A DNA stretch of 64,000 bases from Methylocella sp. GTDB lineage: Bacteria > Pseudomonadota > Alphaproteobacteria > Rhizobiales > Beijerinckiaceae. Under the pieces are notes generated by a model. The model saw only the letters and a program-made list of their open reading frames with translations. It ran no database searches and was not told where the DNA came from. Below, piece after piece: positions 35,476 to 46,215 of the stretch (positions are counted from its first letter, which is position 1; every line of letters begins with the position of its first letter). The stretch is taken from assembly GCA_037200525.1 (NCBI GenBank), contig JBBCGG010000001.1, forward strand, positions 273,526-337,525. Direction: 5' to 3'. The translations under genes were made by a program, and so were the position numbers.

Positions 35476-36632
35476 GCCTTGATCAGCATTCCACAGCGAC
35501 GCCGGCAAGCACGCTGCCGCGCCTCAAGGATTTCCGGCGGATCGTCATCAAAGTCGGATCATCCCTGCTCATCGATCGGGCGCAGGGCCGCGTCAAACGC
35601 GAATGGCTGGAGTCTTTGGCGCAGGATATAGCGGCGCTGCATGGCCCAGGCGCCGATCTTCTTGTGGTCTCCTCCGGCTCGATCGCGCTCGGACGCACGG
35701 TGCTCGACCTGCCCGACGGCGATCTGAAGCTCGAAGACAGCCAGGCTGCCGCCGCCGTCGGGCAGATCGCTCTGGCTCGAATCTGGGCCGAGGTTCTGGC
35801 TGACCGCGCCATCACCGCGGGGCAAATTCTCGTCACTTTCGGCGATACCGAGGAGCGCCGCCGCTATCTCAATGCGCGGGCGACGATCGGGCGCCTCCTT
35901 GACCTGCGCGCCGTCCCCGTCATCAACGAAAACGATACGGTGGCGACGTCCGAAATCCGTTACGGCGACAATGATCGCCTCGCCGCGCGCGTTGCGACTA
36001 TGGCCAGCGCCGATCTTTTGATTCTACTGTCCGATGTTCCCGGCCTCTACACAGCGCCCCCGAACGAGAACCCGAACGCGGCGCTGATTCCGGTGGTCTC
36101 GCGCGTGACGGCGGAGATCGAGGCCATGGCCGGCGGCGCGGCCTCGCAACTCTCGCGCGGCGGCATGCGCACGAAGATTGAGGCCGCCAAAATCGCGACG
36201 ACAGGCGGCGCCCATATGCTGATCACTGACGGACGGGTCGCCCATCCCGTGGCGCGGATCGACGCTGGGGCGCCCTGCACTTGGTTCCTCACCGGCTCCA
36301 GCCCCGTGACCGCTCGCAAAAAATGGATTGCCGGATCGCTCGAACCGCGCGGGGCGTTGCATATAGACGCGGGAGCCGAACGGGCGATCATCGCCGGCAA
36401 GAGCCTCCTTCCGGCCGGGGTCACTCGGGTGGAGGGCAATTTCGCCCGCGGCGATTGCGTTTTGATGCGCAATCCGCTGGGCGGCGAAATCGGGCGAGGC
36501 CTCGTCGCCTATGACGCCAGCGAAGCGATCTTGATTGCCGGGCGCAATTCGCAAGATATAGAAGCAGTGCTCGGCGAACCGGGACGGGCGGCGATCATCC
36601 ACCGCGATGACATGGTCGTCGCTGGAGACTAG
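35463..36632 (+). CDS. proB: Glutamate 5-kinase
   Basis: 389 residues with the amino-acid kinase domain ([62 protein letters not shown]) and a C-terminal PUA domain. First step of proline synthesis. The GTG at 35463 lies inside the obgE 3' end (13-nt overlap); a TTG at 35472 is the next in-frame candidate, and the exact start is uncertain. Followed by proA. Confidence 0.94.
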   Translation: MAPLSLDQHSTATPASTLPRLKDFRRIVIKVGSSLLIDRAQGRVKREWLESLAQDIAALHGPGADLLVVSSGSIALGRTVLDLPDGDLKLEDSQAAAAVGQIALARIWAEVLADRAITAGQILVTFGDTEERRRYLNARATIGRLLDLRAVPVINENDTVATSEIRYGDNDRLAARVATMASADLLILLSDVPGLYTAPPNENPNAALIPVVSRVTAEIEAMAGGAASQLSRGGMRTKIEAAKIATTGGAHMLITDGRVAHPVARIDAGAPCTWFLTGSSPVTARKKWIAGSLEPRGALHIDAGAERAIIAGKSLLPAGVTRVEGNFARGDCVLMRNPLGGEIGRGLVAYDASEAILIAGRNSQDIEAVLGEPGRAAIIHRDDMVVAGD

Positions 36633-36677
36633 ACTGAAAGCGGCGAAGCGACGCCGTCACAGCGAAAGCAAAGAGCG

Positions 36678-37976
36678 ATGGACAATCTGAAACGCGCCGA
36701 TAGCAGCTCCGGCCAAGAGGATGTCGCGCTGCTGATGGCGGATCTCGGCCGCTCGGCTCGGACAGCCGCGCACGCGCTTTCATTGGCTTCCACGGACGCC
36801 AAAAATTTCGCGCTTTTGTCCGCCGCCAAAGCCGTCCGAGAGAATGCGGGAGCCATTCTCTCGGCCAACGCGCAAGATGTCGCGGCGGCGCAAAACAATG
36901 GCGTCGCAAGCGCCTTCCTTGATCGGCTTCTCCTCGACGCTAAGCGCATAGAAGCAATGGCCAAGGGTCTCGAGGAGATCGCCGCCCTGCCTGATCCCAT
37001 CGGGCGTCAGCTCGCCCGTTTCGAGCGCCCGAACGGACTTGTCATCGAACGCGTCGCAACCCCGCTCGGCGTCGTCGGCATGATTTATGAAAGTCGCCCG
37101 GCGGTGACGGCGGATGCCGGAGCGCTCTGCCTCAAGTCCGGCAACGCCGTGATTCTGCGCGGCGGCTCTGAAAGCAGCCGGTCGACGCGAGCAATCCATC
37201 AAAGTCTGGTAGCCGGGCTTGCCGAGGCCGGTCTCCCCACGGCCGCCATAACCCTCGTGCCCGTCACGGATCGCGCCGCCGTCGGCGAAATGCTCAAGGG
37301 CCTTGGCGGAAACATCGATGTGATCGTGCCGCGCGGAGGCAAAAGCCTCGTCGCCCGCGTGCAGAGCGAGGCGCGCGTTCCGGTCTTCGCGCATCTTGAG
37401 GGAGTCGTTAGCATCTTCGTCCATCGCGACGCCGATCTCGCCAAAGCCAAAACGATCGTTCTCAACGCGAAACTACGCCGCACCGGCGTTTGCGGCGCGG
37501 TGGAAACCCTTCTCGTCGACCGCGCCTGCGCTCCGACCTATCTTGCTCCACTCGTTAAGCTTTTGCTCGATAACGGCTGCGCGGTGAGAGGCGACGAGGC
37601 GACGCGCAAAACTGACTCGCGCGTCGCCCCCGCGACCGAGGAGGATTGGCGCACTGAATATCTCGACGCGATCATCGCCGTACGGGTCGTCGATGGACTC
37701 GAACAAGCGATCGAACATATCGAGAGCTTCGGCTCGCATCACACCGATTGCATCCTGACCGAAGATCAAGGGGCCGCCGACCGCTTCCTGCGGGAAGTCG
37801 ATTCCGCCATCGTCATGCACAATGCCTCAACCCAATTTGCCGATGGCGGCGAATTCGGCTTCGGTGCCGAAATCGGCATCGCGACCGGCCGCATGCATGC
37901 GCGGGGACCCGTGGGGCTTGAACAGCTCACTTCGTTTAAATACCGGGTGCATGGCAGCGGGCAGATTCGTCCGTGA
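36678..37976 (+). CDS. proA: Gamma-glutamyl phosphate reductase
   Basis: 432 residues. NADPH-dependent reduction of glutamyl-5-phosphate. Marks: [55 protein letters not shown], the catalytic cysteine in [15 protein letters not shown], and [31 protein letters not shown]. Its TGA stop overlaps the nadD GTG start by 4 nt. Confidence 0.96.
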   Translation: MDNLKRADSSSGQEDVALLMADLGRSARTAAHALSLASTDAKNFALLSAAKAVRENAGAILSANAQDVAAAQNNGVASAFLDRLLLDAKRIEAMAKGLEEIAALPDPIGRQLARFERPNGLVIERVATPLGVVGMIYESRPAVTADAGALCLKSGNAVILRGGSESSRSTRAIHQSLVAGLAEAGLPTAAITLVPVTDRAAVGEMLKGLGGNIDVIVPRGGKSLVARVQSEARVPVFAHLEGVVSIFVHRDADLAKAKTIVLNAKLRRTGVCGAVETLLVDRACAPTYLAPLVKLLLDNGCAVRGDEATRKTDSRVAPATEEDWRTEYLDAIIAVRVVDGLEQAIEHIESFGSHHTDCILTEDQGAADRFLREVDSAIVMHNASTQFADGGEFGFGAEIGIATGRMHARGPVGLEQLTSFKYRVHGSGQIRP

Positions 37977-38599
37977 ATGCAGGGCCGCCGCATCCGAGCG
38001 GTTTTGTCGCCCTGCCCCCGCATAAAGCCGGTTTGCGGGTTGGCCTGTTTGGCGGGAGTTTTAACCCGCCGCACATGGGCCACAGGGAAGCCAGCCTGCT
38101 CGCCCTGCGGCGGCTGCGGCTCGATTGCGTCTGGTGGCTCGTCAGCCCCGGCAATCCCCTTAAGGACAAGCGCGAGCTGGCGCCGCTTTCGGCGCGCATC
38201 GCCGCTGCGCAGAAGATTGCGAACCATCCGTCGATAAAAGTCACGGGGTTGGAAACCACGATCGGCGCGACCTACACGTTCGAGACGATCGCCTATCTGA
38301 AGCAGCGTTGTCCGGGCGTCCGCTTCGTCTGGGTGATGGGCGCCGACAACCTTCCTGGCTTTCACCGCTGGAAGCGTTGGCGCGACATCATCGATCTTGT
38401 GCCGATCGCGATCATCGATCGTCCGGGCTCGACGCTGAAAGCGCCGTTTGCGCGTGCGGCGCATGTATTGGGGCGCTATCGGCTTGACGAGGCGCGGGCG
38501 GCCTGCCTTGCCGACGCCGAGCCGCCGGCTTTCGTTTTTCTGCACGGACCACGCTCGGCGCTGTCGTCGACGGCGCTGCGCGGTTCCCCCCGCTCCTGA
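37973..38599 (+). CDS. nadD: Nicotinate-nucleotide adenylyltransferase
   Basis: 208 residues. [22 protein letters not shown] holds the nucleotidyltransferase GxFxPxHxGH motif; the second motif is near the C-terminus ([13 protein letters not shown], ISSTxIR-like). It forms NaAD from NaMN in NAD synthesis. The GTG start at 37973 overlaps the proA stop. In relatives rsfS and rlmH usually follow; here the opposite-strand iron operon follows directly. Confidence 0.93.
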   Translation: MNAGPPHPSGFVALPPHKAGLRVGLFGGSFNPPHMGHREASLLALRRLRLDCVWWLVSPGNPLKDKRELAPLSARIAAAQKIANHPSIKVTGLETTIGATYTFETIAYLKQRCPGVRFVWVMGADNLPGFHRWKRWRDIIDLVPIAIIDRPGSTLKAPFARAAHVLGRYRLDEARAACLADAEPPAFVFLHGPRSALSSTALRGSPRS

Positions 38600-38603
38600 A
38601 ATC

Positions 38604-40052
38604 TCACCAGATCCAGAACAGCAAAACCCAACTGAAGACGCCAATCGAAACTGCGAGCGCGACGCATGAGGTTGCGGCGGATCGCGCAAGGCTGTTCTTT
38701 GTCCAGCGGCCGGCGATGCTCCAGGAAAGAGCGACCGACCAGATCGCCGCCCCGGCCAGCATGGCGGCGCGAAGCAAGCTGAGGAAGCCGAATGAAACGC
38801 CTTCAGCCCGCAACAGCGAAACGGTGGTCGCGCTCAACCCAAGAAAAACACCGCAGGCGGCGATCGGAATGAGGCTCTGGGCAAGATGATGAAAGCGCGC
38901 CGACGACCATGAGCCGAGGCTGCGCGTCGCCGCCCGAAGGCAAACCGAGACGAGCGCGCCAATCGCTAGGGCTGTCCCCAGGATATAGAAAACCATGACG
39001 GCGCCGTCGAGAAGGGTCAGCTGGTCGTTGACCTCGGCGTAGTTGGTGAAGATCCACCACGGCGCATGCAGCTGCAAAGGCCACATGGCGTTCTGATCGA
39101 TGAGCCATGTCGCCACTGCCTGCTTGATGTCGATATACCAGGGGCTGGCGCTCCAATGGAAAGCGCCCGCTGCAACGCCCATCAACCCGAAAACGATCAG
39201 CAGCGTCTCGATCGGCTTTGGCGCCGACCCTGCGACATGGACAATCTCATGGTTCGGCGCGCGGGGCGCCAGTTCAATGGCGTCGCGAAAGCCGCTGCAG
39301 CGGCCGCACATATGGCAATCATGATTGCCATTCATCGTCTTGAACGGCACCAGCGGCGCGCAATTGACCGCGGCGAAGTGCTCGTGGCCGGTGCGGCGGG
39401 AACGCGTCCAGGCCTCTTCATCGACGTTGAAATGCATCGGGGCGAGCTTCGCCAGAAGGCCGAAGACGCCGTTTACCGGACAAAGATAGCGGCACCAGAC
39501 CCGCTTGTTGCGGCCGTAAAGATAGCCGACTGCGATTGCCCCTGCCGTCGAGCCGCCAAGAATCAACAGCGTCGGCTTTGGATATTGGTAGACGCTGACC
39601 ATTTGGCCATAAATCGTCGTGCAGACGAAAGCGACGAACGGCCAACCTTTCCAGGTCAGCCAACGCGGAATCGCGAGTCCGCGACTGTACTTGCTGGTCA
39701 TCTCCGTCAGAGCTCCCTCCGGACAGAAAATGCCGCACCAGGCGCGTCCGACGAGAACCATGCTGACGAGAACAAGGGGCCACCAGATGCCCCAAAACGC
39801 GAATTGCGCGAATAGCGTAAGATTGGTCCAGATATGCGCGAGCCGTCCCGGCAAAGGCATGAAAGCCGGCACAGCGACCAGAACGATATAGGCGACGACG
39901 ACGATCCATTGGAGGCGCTGGATCAGTTTTTGGTTCCGCCGCAACCAATTCCCAAGGCGGCTCAAGGCCAGCGCGAAAGGCGCTCGGCGCGGCTCGCCAG
40001 GCCGCCCTCCCACTCCCGCGTTTGTCTCGGCCGCAGCCTGTAGAACCGCCAT
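38604..40052 (-). CDS. Polyferredoxin of FtrABCD-type iron uptake (FtrD-like)
   Basis: 482 residues, integral membrane (about eight or more helices). Three cysteine clusters: CGIFCPEGALTE, CRYLCPVNGVFG and CHMCGRCSGFRDAIELAP, the pattern of NapH/CcoG-like 4Fe-4S membrane proteins. In Brucella and Bordetella FtrD, such a protein supplies electrons for ferrous iron transport. It is the last gene of a minus-strand operon with the P19-like and cupredoxin genes. ATG at 40052 follows a GGGGA site. The link to iron rests on these neighbours. Confidence 0.82.
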   Translation of the reverse strand: MAVLQAAAETNAGVGGRPGEPRRAPFALALSRLGNWLRRNQKLIQRLQWIVVVAYIVLVAVPAFMPLPGRLAHIWTNLTLFAQFAFWGIWWPLVLVSMVLVGRAWCGIFCPEGALTEMTSKYSRGLAIPRWLTWKGWPFVAFVCTTIYGQMVSVYQYPKPTLLILGGSTAGAIAVGYLYGRNKRVWCRYLCPVNGVFGLLAKLAPMHFNVDEEAWTRSRRTGHEHFAAVNCAPLVPFKTMNGNHDCHMCGRCSGFRDAIELAPRAPNHEIVHVAGSAPKPIETLLIVFGLMGVAAGAFHWSASPWYIDIKQAVATWLIDQNAMWPLQLHAPWWIFTNYAEVNDQLTLLDGAVMVFYILGTALAIGALVSVCLRAATRSLGSWSSARFHHLAQSLIPIAACGVFLGLSATTVSLLRAEGVSFGFLSLLRAAMLAGAAIWSVALSWSIAGRWTKNSLARSAATSCVALAVSIGVFSWVLLFWIW

Positions 40053-40168
40053 GAAAATCCTATTCCCCAGCCTTCATTATGCGCCCCGGATGCCGCTGCG
40101 GCCAGTTTTCGTTCGCAAACTTCGCTTTTTTCGCACCTAGCGGAGCGCGGCGCGGCTGGCTGTGCGCC

Positions 40169-40507
40169 TCATTTGGCGACGAGCACTGCTTTGGGCGCGT
40201 CCGGGTGAAAATCGTCAAAAAACTCATATTCGCCCGGATCCAACGTCCTGAAGACGAGGATCGACGTTGAGTCCGGCGCGAGAACCTTCTCCTTGCGCAG
40301 TTCATTGCTCTCGAACTCCGCCGGCGTCACGCCCGAATTACGCAATTCGAGTTTGAACCGCGTGTTGGCTGGGACCTCCACCCGCAGGGGCGCGATCTTA
40401 CCGTCGTGAAACTCGAGCGTGAAGACGGGCTCCTCCTCCGCGCGCAGAGAGCCGGCGACGCTGAGAAGCAGAAAAGAAGTTAGCAAAATCGTCGCGTTCT
40501 TGGACAA
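40169..40507 (-). CDS. Periplasmic cupredoxin-like protein (FtrB-like)
   Basis: About 112 residues. Signal peptide LSKNATILLTSFLLLSVAG ending SLRAEEEP. A cupredoxin-like beta-sandwich follows: LEFHDGKIAPLRVEVPANTRFKLELRNSGVTPAEFESNELRKEKVLAPDS, then TLDPGEYEFFDDFHPDAPKAVLVAK. FtrB/cupredoxin partners oxidise iron for P19-type uptake. The start is taken as TTG at 40507, 25 nt after the upstream stop with AAAGG 7 nt before it, because it yields a proper signal peptide; longer in-frame starts overlap the P19 gene. Confidence 0.75.
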   Translation of the reverse strand: MSKNATILLTSFLLLSVAGSLRAEEEPVFTLEFHDGKIAPLRVEVPANTRFKLELRNSGVTPAEFESNELRKEKVLAPDSTSILVFRTLDPGEYEFFDDFHPDAPKAVLVAK

Positions 40508-40532
40508 GGCAGTGCCTTTCGCGCGCCGTGGT

Positions 40533-41078
40533 TCAGTAAGCGCCCTTTTTCCCAGGCCCCGCGTAGATGAACTCATATTCGATGGTGAAGGGCTTAAACC
40601 AAGGACCAACGCCAGTCTCCTTGTCGACGTGGCGGCCAAAATGCGCATGCGGATTGTCGCTGGGCGGCGCGATGGTCAGCGCCAACCTGTATTTGCCGGG
40701 GCCCATCATTTTCACGTTGTCCCCATAATGAGGGCCATCATTCGCAACCATCGGCATAAAACTGCCCTTTTGAGACTGGTTGTCGTCGAGCTTGGTCAAT
40801 TCATAATCGACGACGAGATATGGAATCCAATCGCCTTGCGCAAATCCATTCGCATTGTCTTTTGCGGCCTTGATGTCGGCCTCAAGATGTATGTCGGAAT
40901 CCTTCGCCGGACGCATCACGTCGGGCGGATCCATCTCGATCGGCTGCAAGTAGACGGCTCCGATTTCGAGGCCGTTGCTTTCCTGCGCCTTGCCGACCGG
41001 ATATTCTTTCGCCGCCGCTGTGAGCCCCATGAGGGCGGCGCCTGCGGCAAAAGCCAAAACAAAACCGAGTCGCTTCAT
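40533..41078 (-). CDS. Periplasmic iron-binding P19/Tp34-family protein (FtrA-like)
   Basis: 181 residues. Signal peptide MKRLGFVLAFAAGAALMGL. The P19/Tp34 pattern is clear: IGAVYLQPIEMDPPDVM, DIHLEADIKAAKDNANGFAQGDWIPYLVVDYEL, MPMVANDGPHYGDNVKMMGPGKYRLALTI and HAHFGRHVDKETGVGPWFKPF. Histidine- and methionine-rich metal sites bind iron and copper. It is the first gene of the operon. ATG at 41078 is preferred, with AAGGGA upstream; an in-frame start at 41150 lacks a signal-like sequence. Confidence 0.88.
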   Translation of the reverse strand: MKRLGFVLAFAAGAALMGLTAAAKEYPVGKAQESNGLEIGAVYLQPIEMDPPDVMRPAKDSDIHLEADIKAAKDNANGFAQGDWIPYLVVDYELTKLDDNQSQKGSFMPMVANDGPHYGDNVKMMGPGKYRLALTIAPPSDNPHAHFGRHVDKETGVGPWFKPFTIEYEFIYAGPGKKGAY

Positions 41079-41253
41079 TTTTCCCTTGGGAGGTTTCGGC
41101 GTCCCACGCTTCCCCGCCAGTAACGACAAGCGACGATCATGTTTCCGCATTGGAGATTATTCATAGAACAAAGCAACCACGCCTGCAATTAATGCACGCA
41201 ATTTTATAAACGTTTTAATATAACGGGCTTAAAACGGTTTAAACTGGAAACGT

Positions 41254-42291
41254 TCAATCACGCTTCTTTGATGCGATGCCAAGCGCCAGCCTAAGACGAG
41301 CGCGATCGGCTTCGGAGCCGGGCAAACCGAACCTAAGCCAGTCCGGCTGCATTTCGAAACGACGCACCCAGATTCCTGACTTCGCCAATGCTTCGAAGCG
41401 GCGCGGCGCGTCTGCAGCCTTCGCCAACTTGAACAGTAAACCCTCGCGAGACGAAAAACCCGCAGCGGCGAGAATCTCCCTTAACGCCGCAGCAGCAGCC
41501 TCAACCTTTGCGCGCGTCGATCGGAGCCAGAACGCGTCCGCCAGCGCCTGCGCTCCGATCGCGATGGCCGGACCCGACACCGGCCAGCAGCCGAGGGCGG
41601 TCCGAAGTTTCGCAGCAAGGTTTTTGGGGGCAATTGCAAAGCCGAGCCTCAGCCCAGGCAAGCCATAAGCCTTGCCAAACGATCGCAAAATGACGACGCC
41701 GCTTTCCGGCATATCCGGGACAAGGCTGGCCTCGGGACCAAGGAAATCCACAAAAGCTTCGTCGACGATCAAAACGCCGCCGCGTTGACTGAGATCGCTC
41801 GCCAGCGCCAGAAGGTCTCCGACCGCGAGCAGCCGGCCATCCGGGTTGTTAGGATTGACGATGACGGCGACGTCCGCGCTTTTGAGATCATCAATATGGT
41901 CGACAATAGATACGGCCGCCCCGCTGTTGCGCCACGCCCTCGCGTGTTCAGAATAGGTGAAGCCCAAAATGCCGACCCGGCGCGCCGGAAAGAGAAAGGG
42001 CAGCCAGTTGATGATCGCCTGTGTTCCGGGCGCCGCGACCGCTTCGGCGCCGGCTGGAACTCGATACGCCCGCGCCGCGACCCTCTCCAAACCGGCGAGC
42101 GCGGCGGGGTCGGGCAGGCGCGTCCAACTCTCCCCAGGAGGCTCGGCAAAAGGGTAGGCGTAAGGATTGACGCCGGTCGAGAGATCAAGCCAGGGCTCCG
42201 GCGCGTTTGGAAAGGCGCGCCGCGCGGCGGACAGATCGCCGCCATGCTCTTCTCCCGCTCGAGCAGGATTGCATTGAAGTGAATCAAGCAT
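41254..42291 (-). CDS. cobD: Threonine-phosphate decarboxylase (cobalamin synthesis)
   Basis: 345 residues. PLP-dependent class I/II aminotransferase fold: LDLSTGVNPYAYP, APGTQAIINWLPFLFP, VNPNNPDGRLL, VDEAFVDFLGPEASL and the PLP-lysine motif ILRSFGKAYGLPGLRLGFAIAP. It makes (R)-1-aminopropan-2-ol phosphate, the linker of the B12 lower loop; called CobC in the Pseudomonas denitrificans scheme. Divergent from cbiB with about 47 nt between starts. Confidence 0.9.
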   Translation of the reverse strand: MLDSLQCNPARAGEEHGGDLSAARRAFPNAPEPWLDLSTGVNPYAYPFAEPPGESWTRLPDPAALAGLERVAARAYRVPAGAEAVAAPGTQAIINWLPFLFPARRVGILGFTYSEHARAWRNSGAAVSIVDHIDDLKSADVAVIVNPNNPDGRLLAVGDLLALASDLSQRGGVLIVDEAFVDFLGPEASLVPDMPESGVVILRSFGKAYGLPGLRLGFAIAPKNLAAKLRTALGCWPVSGPAIAIGAQALADAFWLRSTRAKVEAAAAALREILAAAGFSSREGLLFKLAKAADAPRRFEALAKSGIWVRRFEMQPDWLRFGLPGSEADRARLRLALGIASKKRD

Positions 42292-42338
42292 CCGTTTTAT
42301 CTCTTTAGTTTGATGCTTTCGTGCATGATGGTGGCGTC

Positions 42339-43322
42339 ATGAATTTCAACGAAACCCTGGAGCTTGCGGCGCTCGCTGTGGCGATCGAGGCCGGACTTGG
42401 TTATCCGAAACGCCTCGATAAAGCGATCGGCCATCCGGTCAGCTGGATCGGGGCATTGATCGGCCTTGCCGACGTCCGGTTCAACCGGGCTGATCAATCT
42501 TTCGCGCAAAGGCGCTTGATGGGCGTCCTCGCGCTTGGCCTCGTTCTAGCCATCGCCTGGGGCGGCGCCCTTCTTGCCAGCGGATTGGTTACGCATATCG
42601 GCCTTCCGAGTCCGATCTCTCTTGTCCTCCTTGCGCTTATCGCTTCGAGCCTCATTGCGCAACGAAGCCTCGATTCGCATGTCCAGGCAGTTGCGGATGC
42701 CCTGTATCACAAAGGGCTCGCGGGCGGTCGCGCGAAGGTCGCCGCCATCGTCGGGCGCGATGTGCGAACGCTCGATGAAGCCGGCGTCGCCCGCGCGGCG
42801 ATTGAAAGCCTCGCTGAAAATTTTTCCGACGGAATTGTCGCGCCCGCGTTCTGGCTCGCGTTCGGCGGGCTCCCCGGCGGGGTTTTGTACAAAACGATCA
42901 ATACGGCCGACAGCATGATCGGCCACCGCACCGAACGCTTCGAGGCCTTCGGTTTCGCCGCCGCGAAGATCGACGATCTCGCCAATTTTCTTCCCGCGCG
43001 GCTCTCCGCTGTGTGGATAACGATTGCAGCCCTGTTGGTTCCGGGCGGATCCGCGACCGTGGCGTGGCGGGTGGTGCGGCGCGACGCGCGGGGACATCCA
43101 TCGCCCAATGCGGGCTGGCCAGAGGCGGCCTTCGCCGGCGCTCTCAACCTGAAGCTCGGCGGCCCGCGATTTTATGCAGAAACAGAGATCGACGACGCTT
43201 GGATCGGTTCTGGCGAGGCCCGCGCAACGAGCGCCGATATTTTTCGCGCCCTCGTGCTTTATCGCCGCGCTTGCCTCATTCACTGGTGCGCGCTGGCGCT
43301 GCTCGCGCTGTTAACTCGCTAG
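42339..43322 (+). CDS. cbiB: Adenosylcobinamide-phosphate synthase
   Basis: 327 residues, integral membrane. Marks: [99 protein letters not shown] and [11 protein letters not shown]. It attaches the aminopropanol phosphate to adenosylcobyrate (CobD in P. denitrificans naming). The ATG at 42339 follows GGTGG; an ATG 18 nt upstream is possible. Its 3' end overlaps cobQ by 12 nt, tail to tail. Confidence 0.93.
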   Translation: MNFNETLELAALAVAIEAGLGYPKRLDKAIGHPVSWIGALIGLADVRFNRADQSFAQRRLMGVLALGLVLAIAWGGALLASGLVTHIGLPSPISLVLLALIASSLIAQRSLDSHVQAVADALYHKGLAGGRAKVAAIVGRDVRTLDEAGVARAAIESLAENFSDGIVAPAFWLAFGGLPGGVLYKTINTADSMIGHRTERFEAFGFAAAKIDDLANFLPARLSAVWITIAALLVPGGSATVAWRVVRRDARGHPSPNAGWPEAAFAGALNLKLGGPRFYAETEIDDAWIGSGEARATSADIFRALVLYRRACLIHWCALALLALLTR

Positions 43323-44789
43323 GGTCAGAAGCCGGTCGAGGTCCATGTGCGCCTCAAGATGCGCCGCAACGGCGTCGAACGCGTCTTCGAGCGTTTGGTC
43401 ATAGGAGGCCCCGGAGGCTGCGGCGCCGAGCCGGTCCAACAAAGCGCTGCGCTGCGCCGGATCGCTAAAAAGCCCATGCACATAGCAGCCGCTGACCTTC
43501 CCGTCGGCCGAGATCGCGCCATCCTTGCGTCCGTCATCGAAGGCAAGCAGCGGCTTTTCGCAACCGGGTCCAAAGGTCCGTCCAATATGCATTTCGTAGC
43601 CTTGGAAGGGCGCTTGATCCGCGAGGCCAACCCCTTTCACAGGCGTCAGCACTTTGTCGCCGCCAAAGACGGTATCGATATCGAGCAAGCCAAGCCCCGG
43701 CGCCTCGCCGGGCGCTCCCTCCAAGCCTTGAGGGTCGCGGAGCGTCCTGCCCAGCATCTGATATCCGCCGCAGAGCCCAAAAACATGGCCCCCGCGCCGC
43801 AGATGAGCCGCAAGGTCAATGCCCCAACCCTCGCGCCGGAACGCCGCGAGATCGGCGATCGTCGTTTTCGAGCCGGGCAAAAGGACCAGCGCGGCGTCGA
43901 CCGGCAAGGTTTCGCCGCGCTCGACCATGACGAGCCGAACTTCGCTCTCCAGCGCCCACGGGTCGAGATCATCGAAATTGGCGATCCCTGGCAGCACAGG
44001 TATCGCGATGGTGATCTTGCCATCTTCCGACGGCTTTTGGCCTGAGCTTTTCTTGGCGGAAAGACCAAAGGAATCCTCGGCCGGCAGACGCGCGGCGTCG
44101 GGAGAAAACGGGATAAGACCCAGCCCCGCCCAGCCCGTCATCTTCTCGATCAGGACCATGCCATCGGCGAACAGCGCCGGATCGCCGCGAAATTTGTTGA
44201 CGATAAAGCCCCTGATCATCTCCGCGTCGGCCGGGTCGAGGACGGTTTTCGTTCCGACGATCTGGGCGATGACGCCGCCGCGATCGATGTCGCCAAGAAG
44301 GATCACCGGAACGCCGGCGGCGCGGGCAAAGCCCATATTGGCGATGTCGTTCCTGCGCAGATTGATCTCCGACGCGCTGCCGGCTCCTTCGACAAGAACA
44401 AGATCGGAGTTTTCGGCAAGCCGCTCGAAACTCTCGATCACGGCGCCGAGCAGCTTCGGTTTCCAATCCTGATAGGCGCGCGCCTCCGCGTTGCCGATGA
44501 CTTTGCCGCGCAACACAATCTGGGCCCCGGTTCCGCTCTGCGGCTTCAACAGGACCGGATTCATATCGATGCTGGGCAGGACGCCGCAGGCCCTCGCCTG
44601 AACCGCCTGCGCGCGGCCGATCTCGCCGCCGTCCTGCGTCACTGCGGCGTTATTCGACATATTTTGCGGCTTGAACGGCAAAACCGCGAGACCGCGATTG
44701 CGGTAGGCGCGGCACAGCCCGGCGACTATCAGCGATTTGCCGACATCGGACCCCGTCCCCTGAAGCATCAAGGCTTTCGCCCGCCGCAT
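43311..44789 (-). CDS. cobQ: Cobyric acid synthase
   Basis: 492 residues. The N-terminal synthetase domain ([58 protein letters not shown]) is followed by a class I glutamine-amidotransferase-like domain ([12 protein letters not shown] with the Cys nucleophile; GCYVHGLF with His). It amidates four side chains of adenosylcobyrinic acid diamide. The start abuts the cobO stop (1-nt sharing), so the two are coupled. Confidence 0.96.
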   Translation of the reverse strand: MRRAKALMLQGTGSDVGKSLIVAGLCRAYRNRGLAVLPFKPQNMSNNAAVTQDGGEIGRAQAVQARACGVLPSIDMNPVLLKPQSGTGAQIVLRGKVIGNAEARAYQDWKPKLLGAVIESFERLAENSDLVLVEGAGSASEINLRRNDIANMGFARAAGVPVILLGDIDRGGVIAQIVGTKTVLDPADAEMIRGFIVNKFRGDPALFADGMVLIEKMTGWAGLGLIPFSPDAARLPAEDSFGLSAKKSSGQKPSEDGKITIAIPVLPGIANFDDLDPWALESEVRLVMVERGETLPVDAALVLLPGSKTTIADLAAFRREGWGIDLAAHLRRGGHVFGLCGGYQMLGRTLRDPQGLEGAPGEAPGLGLLDIDTVFGGDKVLTPVKGVGLADQAPFQGYEMHIGRTFGPGCEKPLLAFDDGRKDGAISADGKVSGCYVHGLFSDPAQRSALLDRLGAAASGASYDQTLEDAFDAVAAHLEAHMDLDRLLTLAS

Positions 44790-45409
44790 CAGAATTCGAT
44801 GCCTTGCTGCGCCTTCACCCCGGCCTTGAAATGATGTTTGACGAGCGTCATCTCAGTCACGAGATCGGCGGCGTCCACCAATTCCGGCTTGGCGTTGCGG
44901 CCAGTGACGACAACATGCAGATCCGGCCTGCGTCCGCGCAGCGCTTCCACGACCTCGGCGAGCGGCAGGTAATCGTAGCGCAAGGCGATGTTCAATTCAT
45001 CGAGCACCACCAATCTGATGGCGGGATCGGCCATCAGCTCGAGCGCCTTGTCCCATGCCGCCTCGGCGGCTGCGACGTCGCGAGCGCGATCCTGCGTCTC
45101 CCAGGTAAAGCCCTCGCCCATGGTACGCCAGGCCACGAGTTCAGGAAAACGGCTTAAGGCGTTGCGCTCGCCGGTCTGCCAGGCGCCTTTAATGAATTGC
45201 ACCACGCCGCAGCGCCAGCCATGGCCAAGGCCGCGCATCAAGAGCCCGAAAGCCGCCGTCGATTTGCCTTTGCCGGGCCCGGTGTGGACAATCAACAGGC
45301 CTTTCTCGGCAATCGTTTTGCCGGCGACCTCGGCGTCCTGAACGGCTTTGCGCTTGATCATTTTTTCGCGATGTCGGAGCGCTTCCGCCTCGTCCAGCAA
45401 TTCAGTCAT
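44789..45409 (-). CDS. cobO: Corrinoid adenosyltransferase
   Basis: 206 residues. CobA/CobO-type P-loop [28 protein letters not shown] near residues 38-65; [27 protein letters not shown] and [21 protein letters not shown] are conserved. It transfers the 5'-deoxyadenosyl group of ATP to cob(I)yrinic acid a,c-diamide. First gene of the cobO-cobQ minus-strand pair. Confidence 0.95.
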   Translation of the reverse strand: MTELLDEAEALRHREKMIKRKAVQDAEVAGKTIAEKGLLIVHTGPGKGKSTAAFGLLMRGLGHGWRCGVVQFIKGAWQTGERNALSRFPELVAWRTMGEGFTWETQDRARDVAAAEAAWDKALELMADPAIRLVVLDELNIALRYDYLPLAEVVEALRGRRPDLHVVVTGRNAKPELVDAADLVTEMTLVKHHFKAGVKAQQGIEF

Positions 45410-45615
45410 TGAGCCTAACTCCGGAAAAAGTCATGGAAGGCGGGAAATCTCAATTGCGTACCCTGCATCGCGGCGGCCTCGCTTGAATAGCAGGGAACAA
45501 AAGGAAGCCGGATCGGCTTCGACGCATAACTCCGATTCATGGCGGCTATGATTATGATTTTGCGGCGGACGCGGCTACAACCTCTAACCCGAATTCGGGA
45601 CTTGGGAGCACATCA

Positions 45616-46137
45616 ATGAAGACAAAGGCTTTGTTTTTCGGCCTGATCGCCGCTGGCGCCCTCTTCGGCGGAATTGCGGCTCGTGCGGACGGGGCCGGCG
45701 ATCCGACGCCCGTTACCTCGACGAACGGGGAATATTTCGACAAACAGGGCAACCAAACCTACAAAATCGACAAAGACGGCACCGTCGATTGGTACACCTA
45801 TATCGGCTATCAGCAATATGGCGCGAATTGTCTGCAATGCCATGGGCCCGACGCGCTGGGCTCAAGCTACGCGCCATCTCTGGTCGACGCGCTGAAGTCA
45901 ATGAGCACGTCCGATGTGATGGGAATCATCATAGGCGGGATGCAAAATGTCAGCGCTTCGCAGGATCTCGTGATGCCTGCCTTCGGCACCAACAAGAACG
46001 TCATGTGCTATATCGACGCTATCTACATCTATTTGCGCGCGCGTTCCGATGACGCGCTCGGTCGCGACAGGCCGGAGAAATATGCGCCAAGGCCGGAGGC
46101 GTATGAAAAAAGCCTCGATTCGTGCTTCGGCGGCTAG
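45616..46137 (+). CDS. C-type cytochrome, methanol-metabolism-related four-Cys family
   Basis: 173 residues. Signal peptide MKTKALFFGLIAAGALFGG ending ARADG. One heme motif CLQCH at residues 72-76 and two more cysteines (NVMCYID; LDSCFGG at the C-terminus), giving the four-Cys pattern of cytochromes found with methanol dehydrogenase systems in methylotrophs. Acts in the periplasm; the donor is probably a PQQ alcohol dehydrogenase, an inference as no mxa or xox gene is here. It sits alone between cobO and the B12 riboswitch. Confidence 0.8.
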   Translation: MKTKALFFGLIAAGALFGGIAARADGAGDPTPVTSTNGEYFDKQGNQTYKIDKDGTVDWYTYIGYQQYGANCLQCHGPDALGSSYAPSLVDALKSMSTSDVMGIIIGGMQNVSASQDLVMPAFGTNKNVMCYIDAIYIYLRARSDDALGRDRPEKYAPRPEAYEKSLDSCFGG

Positions 46138-46182
46138 CCCAAGCAATAAAAGACCGAAAATCGCCGCTAGAGCCTGGCCCGA

Positions 46183-46210
46183 TTGACATAGCGCTCAGTC
46201 GGTCTAGTGT
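46183..46210 (+). promoter_or_regulatory. Promoter before the cobalamin riboswitch
   Basis: TTGACA (46183-46188), 16-nt spacer, TAGTGT (46205-46210). The -35 is perfect; the -10 is weak. The start would fall just before the riboswitch. Confidence 0.5.
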
Positions 46211-46215
46211 CGCGC

